Of a DNA stretch of 24,770 nucleotides, positions 7,041 through 13,779 are shown in pieces (position 1 is the first letter of the stretch; the number at the start of each line of letters is the position of its first letter). A model generated the notes under the pieces. It was not told where the DNA came from, ran no database searches, and saw only the letters and a program-made list of their open reading frames with translations. This DNA comes from an uncultured Oscillospiraceae bacterium (GTDB lineage Bacteria > Bacillota > Clostridia > Oscillospirales > Oscillospiraceae), in assembly GCA_934565425.1 (NCBI GenBank), contig CAKTHW010000017.1, positions 1 through 24,770 of the forward strand. The letters run 5' to 3'. The position numbers and the translations under genes were made by a program.

Positions 7041-7070
7041 TTGCGTTTTCTGTGGCTACAGTATATACTG
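7041..7070. promoter_or_regulatory. Overlapping divergent promoters with a 12-bp palindrome (LysR/EamA)
   Basis: Plus strand toward lysR: −35 TTGCGT (7041–7046), 17 bases, −10 TATACT (7064–7069). Minus strand toward the exporter: −35 TTTACT (about 7085–7090), 17 bases, −10 TATACT (7062–7067). Both −10 boxes lie inside the perfect palindrome CAGTATATACTG (7059–7070), so the two promoters are mutually exclusive. A symmetric AT-rich dyad here is also a reasonable LysR contact site (T-N11-A type); that is inference. Confidence 0.6.
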
Positions 7071-7130
7071 AAATTTAGCATAAGTAAAATAAATGTTTAG
7101 AATGTAGATATGCAGAAAGGTTATGTAGAA

Positions 7131-7985
7131 ATGAACCGATATATCGCCCTCCAAAAGGCGGTGGAGCTGGGCAGTTTGACCAAAGCGGCGGAGGTGTTGG
7201 GGTACACCCAGCCCGCCATGAGCCAGATGATCACCTCCCTGGAACGCGAGCTGTCCATCAAGCTCCTCTACCGCTCCCGCTACGGCAGCCGCCTGACCAT
7301 CGAGGGGGAACGTCTCTTCCCCTCCATCCAAAAGACCGTCGCCCAGTACCAGGCCATGCAGGAGATCGCCAAGGAGATCCGCGGTCTGGACACCGGCACC
7401 ATCTCCAGCGTCTCCTGTCACTGGCTGCCCACCCTCATCAAGCAGTTCCAGGAGCGCTACCCCAACGTGGAGTTCATCCTGCATCAGGGGGACTACACCA
7501 GCATCCCGGAACGGGTGCGCACTGGGGAGGTGGATTTCGGGTTCGTGAACCCGGACGCCATCCCTAACATCAAGACCCGGTTCGTCAAAGCTGGTGAGCA
7601 CCGTGCGGTGCTGCCCCTAGACCACCCGCTGGCTCAGGAGCCTTATGTGGCCCTGGAGGATTTGGTAAACGAACCCTTTTTGTTGCTGGAGGAAGGACTG
7701 CTCAGCGAGCCGTTGGAGGCCTTCCACCAGCAGGGGCTGGAGCCGTCCGTCCGACTCCGGGTCCACGACGACTACTCCATTTTGTCCATGATCGAAGCGG
7801 GGCTGGGCATCAGCATCCTGCCGGAGCTGGTGCTGCGGAAGACCAATTATCAGGTGGCCATCCTGCCCACGAAACCGGTGGTCATGCGCAAGATTGGATT
7901 GGTCATGAAGGACAAGAACACCATGCCCATCGCCAGCAAGTACTTTATCGAGTTCCTGTTCCAGCACATCGACCAGCTGCCCTGA
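7131..7985 (+). CDS. LysR family transcriptional regulator
   Basis: A 284-aa LysR-type regulator: winged helix-turn-helix at residues about 3–60 (GSLTKAAEVLGYTQPAMSQM) and an effector-binding domain from about 88 to the end (TISSVSCHWLPTLIKQF, GEVDFGFVNPDA, SMIEAGLGISILPEL). The start at 7131 is preferred because AAAGG (7116–7120) precedes it at a workable distance; an upstream in-frame ATG at 7110 has no ribosome binding site and would begin almost at the predicted transcript start. It most likely controls the divergent EamA exporter and itself. The co-inducer is unknown. Confidence 0.92.
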   Translation: MNRYIALQKAVELGSLTKAAEVLGYTQPAMSQMITSLERELSIKLLYRSRYGSRLTIEGERLFPSIQKTVAQYQAMQEIAKEIRGLDTGTISSVSCHWLPTLIKQFQERYPNVEFILHQGDYTSIPERVRTGEVDFGFVNPDAIPNIKTRFVKAGEHRAVLPLDHPLAQEPYVALEDLVNEPFLLLEEGLLSEPLEAFHQQGLEPSVRLRVHDDYSILSMIEAGLGISILPELVLRKTNYQVAILPTKPVVMRKIGLVMKDKNTMPIASKYFIEFLFQHIDQLP

Positions 7986-7998
7986 ATGGGTGGGTGAG

Positions 7999-8033
7999 TT
8001 GACAGTTTGTCAGGGTTCCGGTATAATAACCGG
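7999..8033 (+). promoter_or_regulatory. Consensus sigma-A promoter with operator-like dyad (MATE gene)
   Basis: Perfect −35 TTGACA (7999–8004), 17-base spacer and perfect −10 TATAAT (8022–8027). An inverted repeat CCGGT-N6-ACCGG (8018–8033) brackets the −10, and TGACA-GTT-TGTCA overlaps the −35 (8000–8012). Such a strong promoter with dyads on both boxes suggests tight repression by an unknown factor. Confidence 0.8.
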
Positions 8034-8082
8034 TAAGATTCCCCAGCGGAAAATGCAACATAGAAAGGAATTTTGATCCAAA

Positions 8083-9399
8083 ATGCTCGATGAGCGCAGT
8101 CTACTCTCTCAGTTCGTCCGCTTCTCCACCGCCACCGTGGCCTCCCTGATGGTGTTCTCCCTGTACTCCATCGTGGACGGCCTGTTCGTGGCCCGTGGGG
8201 TAGGCGAGTACGCCATGAGCGCGGTCAACCTGTCCGCACCCTTCCTGAACCTGCTCTTCTCCATCGCAGTCATCTTCGCCGTGGGTACCAGTACCATCCT
8301 CTCCATCTTCCTGGGACAGGGCAAACGGGAGCGAGCCAACAGCCTATTCAGCCAGAACGTCACCCTCCTCACCGTGACCGGTATCGTCATCACCGTCCTG
8401 GTCTTCCTCTTCCTGGAGCCGGTGGCCAAGCTGCTGGGGGCGGAAGGGGTCACGCTGCCCTACACCAAGGACTATCTCACCGGCCTTGCGCCCTTCGCCG
8501 TCTGCTTCATCATCTCTTATAATATGGAGATTTTGATCAAGACCGACGGCTATCCACAGCTGGCCATCCGCACCGTCATCACCGGCTGCCTGACCAACTG
8601 CGTCCTGGACTATGTGGCTATCTTCCATTTAGATTTGGGCGTCTGGGGCGCCGCTGTGGCTACCGGTCTGTCTCAGCTGCTCACCTGTGTCATTTACTTA
8701 CACCACTTTATCCGGGGCAAGACCACCTTCCACTTTGTCCGCTTCCGGATGGATTGGAGCATCTACTGCCGCCTCATCCCCATCGGCATCTCCGACGGGG
8801 TGAACGAGCTGTGCAACGGGCTCATGATCCTGCTCTTCAACCACATGATCCTCCGGTGCATCGGCCAGGAGGGCTTGGTCAGCTACACCATCATCGCCTA
8901 CACCAACACCCTGGTCATCAACATGATGATGGGCATCTCTCAGGGCAGTCAGCCCCTGGTCAGCTTCCACTACGGCAAGGAGGACGCCGCCGGCTGCCGG
9001 AAGCTGCTGCGGTACGGGTTCACCGCCGTGGCTATCGTCACCGCCGTGGTCTTTTTGGGCATCTTCCTGCTTGCCCCCCAGCTGGTGCAGGCGTTCCTGT
9101 CCAACACTAACCCGGAGCTGAACCTGACCTCCGTCCACGCCCTCCGGCGGTACAGTCTGTGCTACCTCATCCTAGGGGTCAACATCCTCATCGGCGGGTT
9201 CCTCACTGCGGTGGAACGGCCGCGTCCTGCCATCTGCATTTCCGTCGGGCGCGGCCTGGTGCTCCAAGCGGGGGCGCTGATGGTCTTGGCTTTCACTGTG
9301 GGCGGCAGCAGCATTTGGTTTGCGCCGCTGATCTCGGAATTGTTCTGCCTGGTGCTGTCTCAGAAGTTTTTGAGGAACTTTCTCCAGTCACCGCGATAA
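8083..9399 (+). CDS. MATE family efflux transporter
   Basis: A 438-aa membrane protein with twelve predicted hydrophobic segments in two MatE repeats, typical in length for MATE (about 440–460 aa). It shows the family openings YSIVDGLFVARGVGEYAMSA (first repeat) and the matching NELCNGLMILLFNHMIL / GISQGSQPLVSFHYGK segments in the second. MATE proteins export cationic drugs or metabolites using Na+ or H+ gradients; the substrate is not predictable. The nearest Shine–Dalgarno-like sequence, AAAGGA (8064–8069), lies about 13 bases from the ATG, longer than usual, so translation initiation may be weak despite the strong promoter. It is a single-gene unit with its own promoter and terminator. Confidence 0.92.
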   Translation: MLDERSLLSQFVRFSTATVASLMVFSLYSIVDGLFVARGVGEYAMSAVNLSAPFLNLLFSIAVIFAVGTSTILSIFLGQGKRERANSLFSQNVTLLTVTGIVITVLVFLFLEPVAKLLGAEGVTLPYTKDYLTGLAPFAVCFIISYNMEILIKTDGYPQLAIRTVITGCLTNCVLDYVAIFHLDLGVWGAAVATGLSQLLTCVIYLHHFIRGKTTFHFVRFRMDWSIYCRLIPIGISDGVNELCNGLMILLFNHMILRCIGQEGLVSYTIIAYTNTLVINMMMGISQGSQPLVSFHYGKEDAAGCRKLLRYGFTAVAIVTAVVFLGIFLLAPQLVQAFLSNTNPELNLTSVHALRRYSLCYLILGVNILIGGFLTAVERPRPAICISVGRGLVLQAGALMVLAFTVGGSSIWFAPLISELFCLVLSQKFLRNFLQSPR

Positions 9400-9403
9400 C
9401 GTC

Positions 9404-9436
9404 AAATCCCTTCTGCTTTAGCAGGAGGGATTTTTT
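9404..9436 (+). terminator. Intrinsic terminator of the MATE gene
   Basis: AAATCCCTTCTGC (9404–9416) pairs with GCAGGAGGGATTT (9421–9433, one G·T pair) around a 4-base TTTA loop and ends in six T's. Confidence 0.85.
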
Positions 9437-9441
9437 GCGCC

Positions 9442-9485
9442 TTGTCCCCGCTTAGACGAAATTTTCCCTCCCAGTGGGCTATACT
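9442..9485 (+). promoter_or_regulatory. Spo0A-type promoter of spoIIGA–sigE (tandem 0A-box-like sites)
   Basis: The −10 is TATACT (9480–9485), with no −35 hexamer at the usual spacing. Instead TTAGACGAAA (9452–9461) resembles the Spo0A box TTTGTCGAAA (8 of 10 bases) and sits at about −40 to −31. A half-match CTTGTCC starts 11 bases earlier (9441–9447). Tandem boxes one helical turn apart replacing the −35 region are how Spo0A~P activates the B. subtilis spoIIG promoter. The match is by eye, so binding is inferred. Confidence 0.5.
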
Positions 9486-9510
9486 GGAACCCACAGAAGG
9501 GAGGACGCCT

Positions 9511-10371
9511 ATGACGGTGGTGTACGTGGACACCTTGTTCCTGCTCAACCTGACCATCGACTACTTATTGCTCCGCCTCTCCGCCCGTATCTGCGGGCAG
9601 CACGTGCCCACCCTGCGTCTGGCGCTGGGGGCGCTGGTGGGAGCGGTGTACGCCCTGTGCGCCTTCCTGCCTCAGGGGCACTTCTTGGCACATCCGCTGG
9701 TGAAAGTGGCTGTGGGGGTCGCTCTGGCGCTGATGGCCTTCGGTGGACGGCAGCGGCTGCTGCGGCTGACGCTGGTGTTCTTCGCCTGTGCCTGTGCGCT
9801 GGGGGGCGGGGTGCTCATGGTGTCCCTGCTGGGCAGCGGCGGGCTGACCTACGCCAACGGCATCCCGGCCACGGGGCTGGATTTCAAAATCCTGTGCCTG
9901 TCGGCGACGGGGAGCTATCTGGTGCTGTCGGTGGGGATGCGCTGTCTGGGGCGATACTCCAAGGTGTCCAAGGAGATCTTGCCGGTGACAGTGACCCTAA
10001 ACGGCCGCACGGTTCGGTTAGACGCCCTGGTGGACACCGGCAACACCCTGGCCGACCCCCTCAGCGACGCCAAAGTGCTGGTGGCAGAATGGGAGGCGGT
10101 GCGGGGGTTGTTTGATGCTGCGCTGCCGGTGGAAGAGGCGCTCCGTGACCCAGTGGAGGGGGCGGCGGCGCTGGCTGCTGCGCTGGGGGCACAGCGGGTG
10201 CGGATGATCCCCTATCGCTCCGTGGGCGTGTCCAGCGGGATGCTGCTGGCGGTGCGGGTGGATGGCGCGGTCATCGGCGGCCGGGTGGAAGAACGGCTGT
10301 TGGTGGCGCTGTGTCCCGGGAAATTGAGTGCAAATGGCAACTATACTGCCCTGGTCGGGGCAGATGGATAG
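9511..10371 (+). CDS. spoIIGA: Sigma-E processing peptidase SpoIIGA
   Basis: A 286-aa membrane-embedded aspartic protease that cleaves the pro-peptide of sigma-E at the sporulation septum. The N-terminal half (about 1–148) is a run of hydrophobic segments beginning VVYVDTLFLLNLTIDYLLL. The C-terminal half is the protease domain with the catalytic motif DTGN (D175) in LDALVDTGNTLADPLS. The late segment MIPYRSVGVSSGMLLA is also family-typical. Start chosen at 9511 with GGGAGG 7 bases upstream; the frame opens at 9442 but those codons lie in the promoter region. sigE follows after 15 bases, the classic partner and order. Confidence 0.95.
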   Translation: MTVVYVDTLFLLNLTIDYLLLRLSARICGQHVPTLRLALGALVGAVYALCAFLPQGHFLAHPLVKVAVGVALALMAFGGRQRLLRLTLVFFACACALGGGVLMVSLLGSGGLTYANGIPATGLDFKILCLSATGSYLVLSVGMRCLGRYSKVSKEILPVTVTLNGRTVRLDALVDTGNTLADPLSDAKVLVAEWEAVRGLFDAALPVEEALRDPVEGAAALAAALGAQRVRMIPYRSVGVSSGMLLAVRVDGAVIGGRVEERLLVALCPGKLSANGNYTALVGADG

Positions 10372-10386
10372 GGAGGAAAGAGGAAG

Positions 10387-11109
10387 ATGAAGTATAACAA
10401 ACTGCTTTGGAAGATGAAACTGAACCAACTGCTCATCCGGCTGGGTCTGCGGGAACCGGACCCCATCTGGTACATCGGCGGCAGCGACGTCCTGCCCCAG
10501 CCCCTGACCCGTGCTAAGGAACGGGAGGTGCTGGAGGCCATGAAGAACGGGGACTTGGGGGCGAAGAGCACCCTCATCGAGCACAACCTGCGCTTGGTGG
10601 TCTATATCGCCCGCCGCTTTGAGAACACGGGCATCAACATCGAGGACCTTATTTCCATCGGCACCATCGGCCTTATCAAGGCGGTGAACACCTTCAAGGT
10701 GGACAAAAACATCAAGCTGGCCACCTATGCTTCTCGGTGCATCGAGAACGAGATTTTGATGCACCTGCGCAAGACCGCCAACCAGAAGGGGGAGATCTCC
10801 TTTGACGAGCCGCTGAACACGGATTGGGACGGCAACGAGCTGCTCCTGTCCGACGTGTTGGGCACGGACAGCGACCTGGTGGTGAAGCCCATCGAGGCGG
10901 ACGTAGATCGTCAGATGCTCCGGGAGGCCATGAGCCACCTGAACGAGCGGGAGCACCTCATCATCTCCATGCGCTTCGGCTTGGAGGGGCGCAAGACCGC
11001 CACCCAGAAGGAGGTGGCCGACTGTATGGGCATCTCCCAGTCCTACATCTCTCGTCTGGAAAAGCGCATCGTCTCCCGTCTGCGCAGGGAAATGCTCAAG
11101 ATGGGGTGA
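10387..11109 (+). CDS. sigE: RNA polymerase sporulation sigma factor, sigma-E
   Basis: A 240-aa sigma-70 family factor that directs early mother-cell gene expression in sporulation. Residues about 1–28 form the pro-sequence, ending just before IWYIGG, the region where SpoIIGA cuts in B. subtilis. Region 2 is at about 60–130 ([26 protein letters not shown], spread over 67–92), and region 4 with its helix-turn-helix at about 180–235 ([23 protein letters not shown] within 205–227). GGAGG (10372–10376) precedes ATG. It is co-transcribed with spoIIGA. Unlike Bacillus and many clostridia, sigG does not follow; a terminator and an exporter gene do. Confidence 0.97.
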   Translation: MKYNKLLWKMKLNQLLIRLGLREPDPIWYIGGSDVLPQPLTRAKEREVLEAMKNGDLGAKSTLIEHNLRLVVYIARRFENTGINIEDLISIGTIGLIKAVNTFKVDKNIKLATYASRCIENEILMHLRKTANQKGEISFDEPLNTDWDGNELLLSDVLGTDSDLVVKPIEADVDRQMLREAMSHLNEREHLIISMRFGLEGRKTATQKEVADCMGISQSYISRLEKRIVSRLRREMLKMG

Positions 11110-11126
11110 AATCGGAAAAATCGCAC

Positions 11127-11159
11127 AAAAGCAGCAGTCCAATGGGACTGCTGCTTTTT
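11127..11159 (+). terminator. Intrinsic terminator of spoIIGA–sigE
   Basis: GCAGCAGTCC (11131–11140) pairs with GGACTGCTGC (11145–11154) around a 4-base loop, flanked by an A-run and followed by five T's. Confidence 0.9.
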
Positions 11160-11171
11160 GCTGGTGTACAG

Positions 11172-11200
11172 TTGACGCTGAGAGAAAAACGTGTTATCCT
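11172..11200 (+). promoter_or_regulatory. Sigma-A promoter of the rarD-like gene
   Basis: −35 TTGACG (11172–11177), 17 bases, −10 TATCCT (11195–11200). The expected start near 11207 leaves a short leader containing AAAGGAG. Confidence 0.65.
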
Positions 11201-11232
11201 AAGAGCCACCACGAAAAAAGGAGAAAGAGAGA

Positions 11233-12132
11233 ATGAAACGAGAGAATGGTCTGGTGTTTGCAAGCTACCTCATCTGGGGTCTGCTGCCTATCTTTTGGAA
11301 ACAACTCAGCATGGTCAATTCCGCCTACGTCCTGGCTTCCCGTATCATCTGGTCAGCCATCTTCTGCGGCGCACTGCTCCTCCTGCGCCACCGGTGGAGC
11401 GGGATGAAGGCGGCGCTGGCGGACAAGAAGGAAGCGCGGCTCATCTTCCTGTGTGCCATCCTCATCAGCATCAACTGGGGGCTGTACATCTTCTCCATCG
11501 CCATCGGCAAGGTGCTGGAGAGCAGCCTGGCCTACTATATGAGCCCCATCATCTCCGTGCTCATCGGCGCGGTCTTTTTCCGGGAAAAGCACGGCATCGT
11601 CCAGTGGCTGGCCATCGCCATCGCCGCCATCGGGGTGCTCATCGCGGTGTTCATGTACGGCAGCGTGCCTTGGCTGGCGCTGACCATTGGCGGTTCCTTT
11701 GCCGTTTATGGAGCTCTGAAAAAGAAGGTGAACGCAGATGGAGAGACTTCGATCTTTCTGGAAACGCTCTTTATGGCGCCCTTTGCCCTGGCTTTTCTGA
11801 TCTTTGCAGAGCTGCATGGCAGCGGCGCCATAGGTCTTTTGCACGGCTGGCAGTTCGTCCTGCTGCCCCTGACCGGTGTGGTCACATCGGTGCCCCTGAT
11901 GCTCTTTGCCCAAGGCATCAAAGGGACTTCCATCACCCTCTCCGGTATTTTAATGTATATCAACCCTACCATGGTGCTCCTGCTGGGGGTTTTCCTGTAC
12001 GGCGAGGAATTTACCCGCACCAATCAGATCGTTTTCGCATTTGTCTGGGCGGCAGTGCTCCTCTTTGTGGGGGACAACCTGGTACAGCATCACCGGATGG
12101 CAAAGAAGTTGGAGGAACCGGTAGAACCTTGA
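11233..12132 (+). CDS. rarD: RarD-type EamA exporter
   Basis: A 299-aa DMT-superfamily membrane protein of the RarD branch: about ten hydrophobic segments, the opening YLIWGLLPIFWKQL (residues 12–25), SINWGLYIFSIAIGKVLESSLAYY (split over about 78–101) and the YINPTMVLLLGVFLYGE segment near the C-terminus. Length matches RarD (about 295–300 aa). RarD was linked to chloramphenicol sensitivity in other bacteria, but the true substrate is unknown. AAAGGAG lies 9 bases before ATG. It has its own promoter after the sigE terminator, so it is not part of the sporulation operon. Confidence 0.9.
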   Translation: MKRENGLVFASYLIWGLLPIFWKQLSMVNSAYVLASRIIWSAIFCGALLLLRHRWSGMKAALADKKEARLIFLCAILISINWGLYIFSIAIGKVLESSLAYYMSPIISVLIGAVFFREKHGIVQWLAIAIAAIGVLIAVFMYGSVPWLALTIGGSFAVYGALKKKVNADGETSIFLETLFMAPFALAFLIFAELHGSGAIGLLHGWQFVLLPLTGVVTSVPLMLFAQGIKGTSITLSGILMYINPTMVLLLGVFLYGEEFTRTNQIVFAFVWAAVLLFVGDNLVQHHRMAKKLEEPVEP

Positions 12133-12141
12133 CCTTCCCCA

Positions 12142-12150
12142 TGGTATAAT
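12142..12150 (+). promoter_or_regulatory. Extended −10 promoter before the tautomerase gene
   Basis: TGGTATAAT (12142–12150): a perfect −10 with the TG extension, 26 bases before the tautomerase start. No good −35 is present at 16–18 bases upstream. It begins 10 bases after the rarD-like stop codon, so the tautomerase can be transcribed alone as well as by read-through. Confidence 0.5.
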
Positions 12151-12175
12151 GGGAAAAATAGAAGGAGGGATGGAG

Positions 12176-12406
12176 ATGCCCCATATCGTAGTCAATGTGT
12201 GGCCGGGACGGAGCGACGAGGAAAAACGCGCCTTGGCCAACCGCATCGCCTTGGACGTGGCCGACCTGTTCAAAATGGACACGGAATATGTCTCGGTAGC
12301 CTATGAAGAGGTGCCGGAAGAAGAATGGGATGCCTTCTGTCAGCGGGAGATCGACGAGAAGCTGGACAAGGTCTACAAAAAGCCGGGAGAACCGGCGGTC
12401 GAATAA
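12176..12406 (+). CDS. Tautomerase family protein (4-oxalocrotonate tautomerase-like)
   Basis: A 76-aa protein of the 4-OT/PptA-like tautomerase superfamily. Its N-terminus MPHIVVNVWPGRSDEEK places proline directly after the initiator Met; after Met removal this proline is the catalytic base of the family. The start at 12176 is supported by that proline and by AAGGAGG (12162–12168) 7 bases upstream; the frame is open from 12149, but those nine codons would bury the proline. Family members usually assemble as hexamers or dimers and act on enol–keto substrates; the physiological substrate here is unknown. The segment YVSVAYEEVPEEEW (38–51) is also family-typical. Confidence 0.85.
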   Translation: MPHIVVNVWPGRSDEEKRALANRIALDVADLFKMDTEYVSVAYEEVPEEEWDAFCQREIDEKLDKVYKKPGEPAVE

Positions 12407-12408
12407 CG

Positions 12409-12454
12409 AAAAAACTGCCTCGGTGGGGATGAGACCCTGCTGAGGCAGTTTTTT
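12409..12454. terminator. Bidirectional terminator between tautomerase and lgt-like gene
   Basis: AAAAAACTGCCTC (12409–12421) pairs with GAGGCAGTTTTTT (12442–12454) around a 20-base loop. T-runs flank the stem on both strands, and the convergent lgt-like gene ends at 12453, inside it. Confidence 0.85.
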
Positions 12455-13208
12455 ATTGGTTCTGTGGAGCGCGGCGGAATATCCACAGGGCTGTGCAAAA
12501 CAGCAGGATGCTGAGCCACTGACTGGTGGACAGGTTGAAAAAGAACCCACGAGCTGCGTCCCCACGCAAAAATTCCAGCCCGAACCGCAGGGGTGCATAG
12601 CCCAGCAGATAGCAGAACACCAACTGTCCAGAGCGTTTCCCCTTGCGAAAGAGCCAAAACAGCAAAAAGAACAGCCCCAGCTCGCACCCGGCCTCCACCA
12701 GCTGTACCGGGAACCGACAGACCCCGTTCAACTCCGGCACCAGTGGATTTTCTGTGGCCGTAAAGCCCCACCGGCAGGGGATGCCATAACAGCAGCCGCC
12801 CAAAAAGCACCCCACCCGGCCAAAGGCGTGGAACAGGGGGACGGAGCAGGCGAAGAGGTCGGTGAGCAGACCGGTCTGGTTAGGTGCAAAGCGTCGGGCG
12901 TACCAGTGGACGGACAGGCAAGCGCCTAAAAAGCCGCCGTAGTAGATGGAGCCGCTGAAACAGCGCAGAAACGTGACTAGGGTAGGATGGGACAACAGTT
13001 CCGGCAGGTGGAGCAGGCCGTAGAGCAGGTGTCCGCCTGCCAGCAACCCCACCAGGGCGGAAACCGCTGCCTGGATGACCAGGTAGCTGGGCACACCCTG
13101 CCGTCGCCCCAACTGGATGGCGACAAAGCTGCTGACCAGCAATCCGAAAACGGAGCAGAGGCCGTAACTGCCGACGGTGCGGCCGAAGAGGGTGACAAAC
13201 GGCGCCAT
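12453..13208 (-). CDS. Lgt-like protein (prolipoprotein diacylglyceryl transferase family), divergent
   Basis: A 251-aa polytopic membrane protein with the Lgt fold signatures SIYYGGFLGA (87–96), FGRVGCFLGGCCYG (129–142), RFPVQLVEA (165–173) and LRFGLEFLRGD (207–217). Lgt moves diacylglycerol from phosphatidylglycerol to the lipobox cysteine of prelipoproteins. By alignment in my head to E. coli Lgt, the R143 equivalent (R131) and the R239/E243 pair (R208/E212) are kept. The H103, N146 and E151 equivalents appear to be Y90, C134 and C139, so the reaction may differ or this may be a paralogue. The start has only a weak ribosome binding site, one base after the upstream gene's stop, implying coupling. 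Confidence 0.75.
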   Translation of the reverse strand: MAPFVTLFGRTVGSYGLCSVFGLLVSSFVAIQLGRRQGVPSYLVIQAAVSALVGLLAGGHLLYGLLHLPELLSHPTLVTFLRCFSGSIYYGGFLGACLSVHWYARRFAPNQTGLLTDLFACSVPLFHAFGRVGCFLGGCCYGIPCRWGFTATENPLVPELNGVCRFPVQLVEAGCELGLFFLLFWLFRKGKRSGQLVFCYLLGYAPLRFGLEFLRGDAARGFFFNLSTSQWLSILLFCTALWIFRRAPQNQ

Positions 13209-13209
13209 A

Positions 13210-13488
13210 TCACAGCACGAACCCCACGCAGGTGACGCAGAGGGTGCAGGTGAAGAAGGAGATGGAGGAGAGGGTCAGGCCGATGATGGAGAGCACCAGA
13301 CCGGCGGTGGCCAGACCGGTGGGCTGTCCCGCCTCCAGGCAGTATTTCTGGCCGTTGGTGGCGCAGATGATCCCCACGATGCCGCAGGCCATAGCCAGGG
13401 CGCTGAGGATGTAGGGGAAGCACAGGACAATGGACACGATGCCCAGGATGAGGGCGGCAATGGAACAGTTTTTGCCTTTTTGGTTCAT
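13210..13488 (-). CDS. Small membrane protein, DUF4190-like
   Basis: A 92-aa hydrophobic protein: a basic start MNQKGKN, hydrophobic stretches at about 9–42 and 58–92, and a short polar linker containing GQKYCLEAGQPTG. The pattern SIAALILGIVSIVLC followed by a second AGLVLSIIGL repeat is like DUF4190 proteins, which are of unknown function; the assignment is by resemblance only. The start at 13488 is preferred over the open frame up to 13545, since GAGGCG lies upstream and the predicted promoter would give a leader ending there. Its stop is one base before the lgt-like ATG, so the two form an operon. Confidence 0.65.
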   Translation of the reverse strand: MNQKGKNCSIAALILGIVSIVLCFPYILSALAMACGIVGIICATNGQKYCLEAGQPTGLATAGLVLSIIGLTLSSISFFTCTLCVTCVGFVL

Positions 13489-13535
13489 GGTTGAAATCGC
13501 CTCGATCAGATTCGAAAGGATGAGATTGCACCCGT

Positions 13536-13564
13536 ATCCTAGCATAAAATTTCATGTTGTGCAA
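13536..13564 (-). promoter_or_regulatory. Promoter of the DUF4190-like/lgt-like operon
   Basis: On the minus strand: −35 TTGCAC (13559–13564), 17 bases, −10 TAGGAT (13536–13541). The start is expected near 13529, about 40 bases before the first ATG. Confidence 0.55.
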
Positions 13565-13603
13565 GAGAGAGGGTGATTTTGGAACGAAAAGGCGGATTTT
13601 TGC

Positions 13604-13636
13604 GGGTCTGGGAAAGGGTAGAAGGGATAGGACGGG
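13604..13636 (+). other. G-quadruplex-type motif upstream of the dcw cluster
   Basis: Five GGG runs (13604–13606, 13610–13612, 13616–13618, 13624–13626, 13634–13636) are separated by loops of 3, 3, 5 and 7 bases, fitting the standard G3-N1–7 pattern. It lies in a purine-rich, gene-free stretch (13566–13735) between the divergent operons. Folding is not shown. Confidence 0.5.
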
Positions 13637-13739
13637 ACTGGAAGCGTTGGAAGGGTTAGAACAAATGTTTTGTTACGAAAGCGGCCTAAATTCTGGGGAA
13701 AAACCGGGATAAAAAGAGCAAAAAGCGGTGGAATACCAC

Positions 13740-13768
13740 TTGCCTTTTTCCAGGAAAAGACGTATACT
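13740..13768 (+). promoter_or_regulatory. Promoter of the dcw cluster (PmraZ)
   Basis: −35 TTGCCT (13740–13745), 17 bases, −10 TATACT (13763–13768). Transcription would begin near 13775, just ahead of the MraZ-type repeats. A second TATACT (13774–13779) lacks a −35 at normal spacing. Confidence 0.6.
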
Positions 13769-13779
13769 ATTGCTATACT

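Noticed and set aside
9471..9494. Dyads CCAGT…ACTGG and GTGGG…CCCAC around the spoIIGA −10
   Set aside because: Short and overlapping; likely chance, and the Spo0A-box reading explains the region better.
10824..12149. 441-codon plus-strand frame across the end of sigE and the rarD-like gene
   Set aside because: It crosses a strong terminator and promoter and two well-supported genes in another frame.
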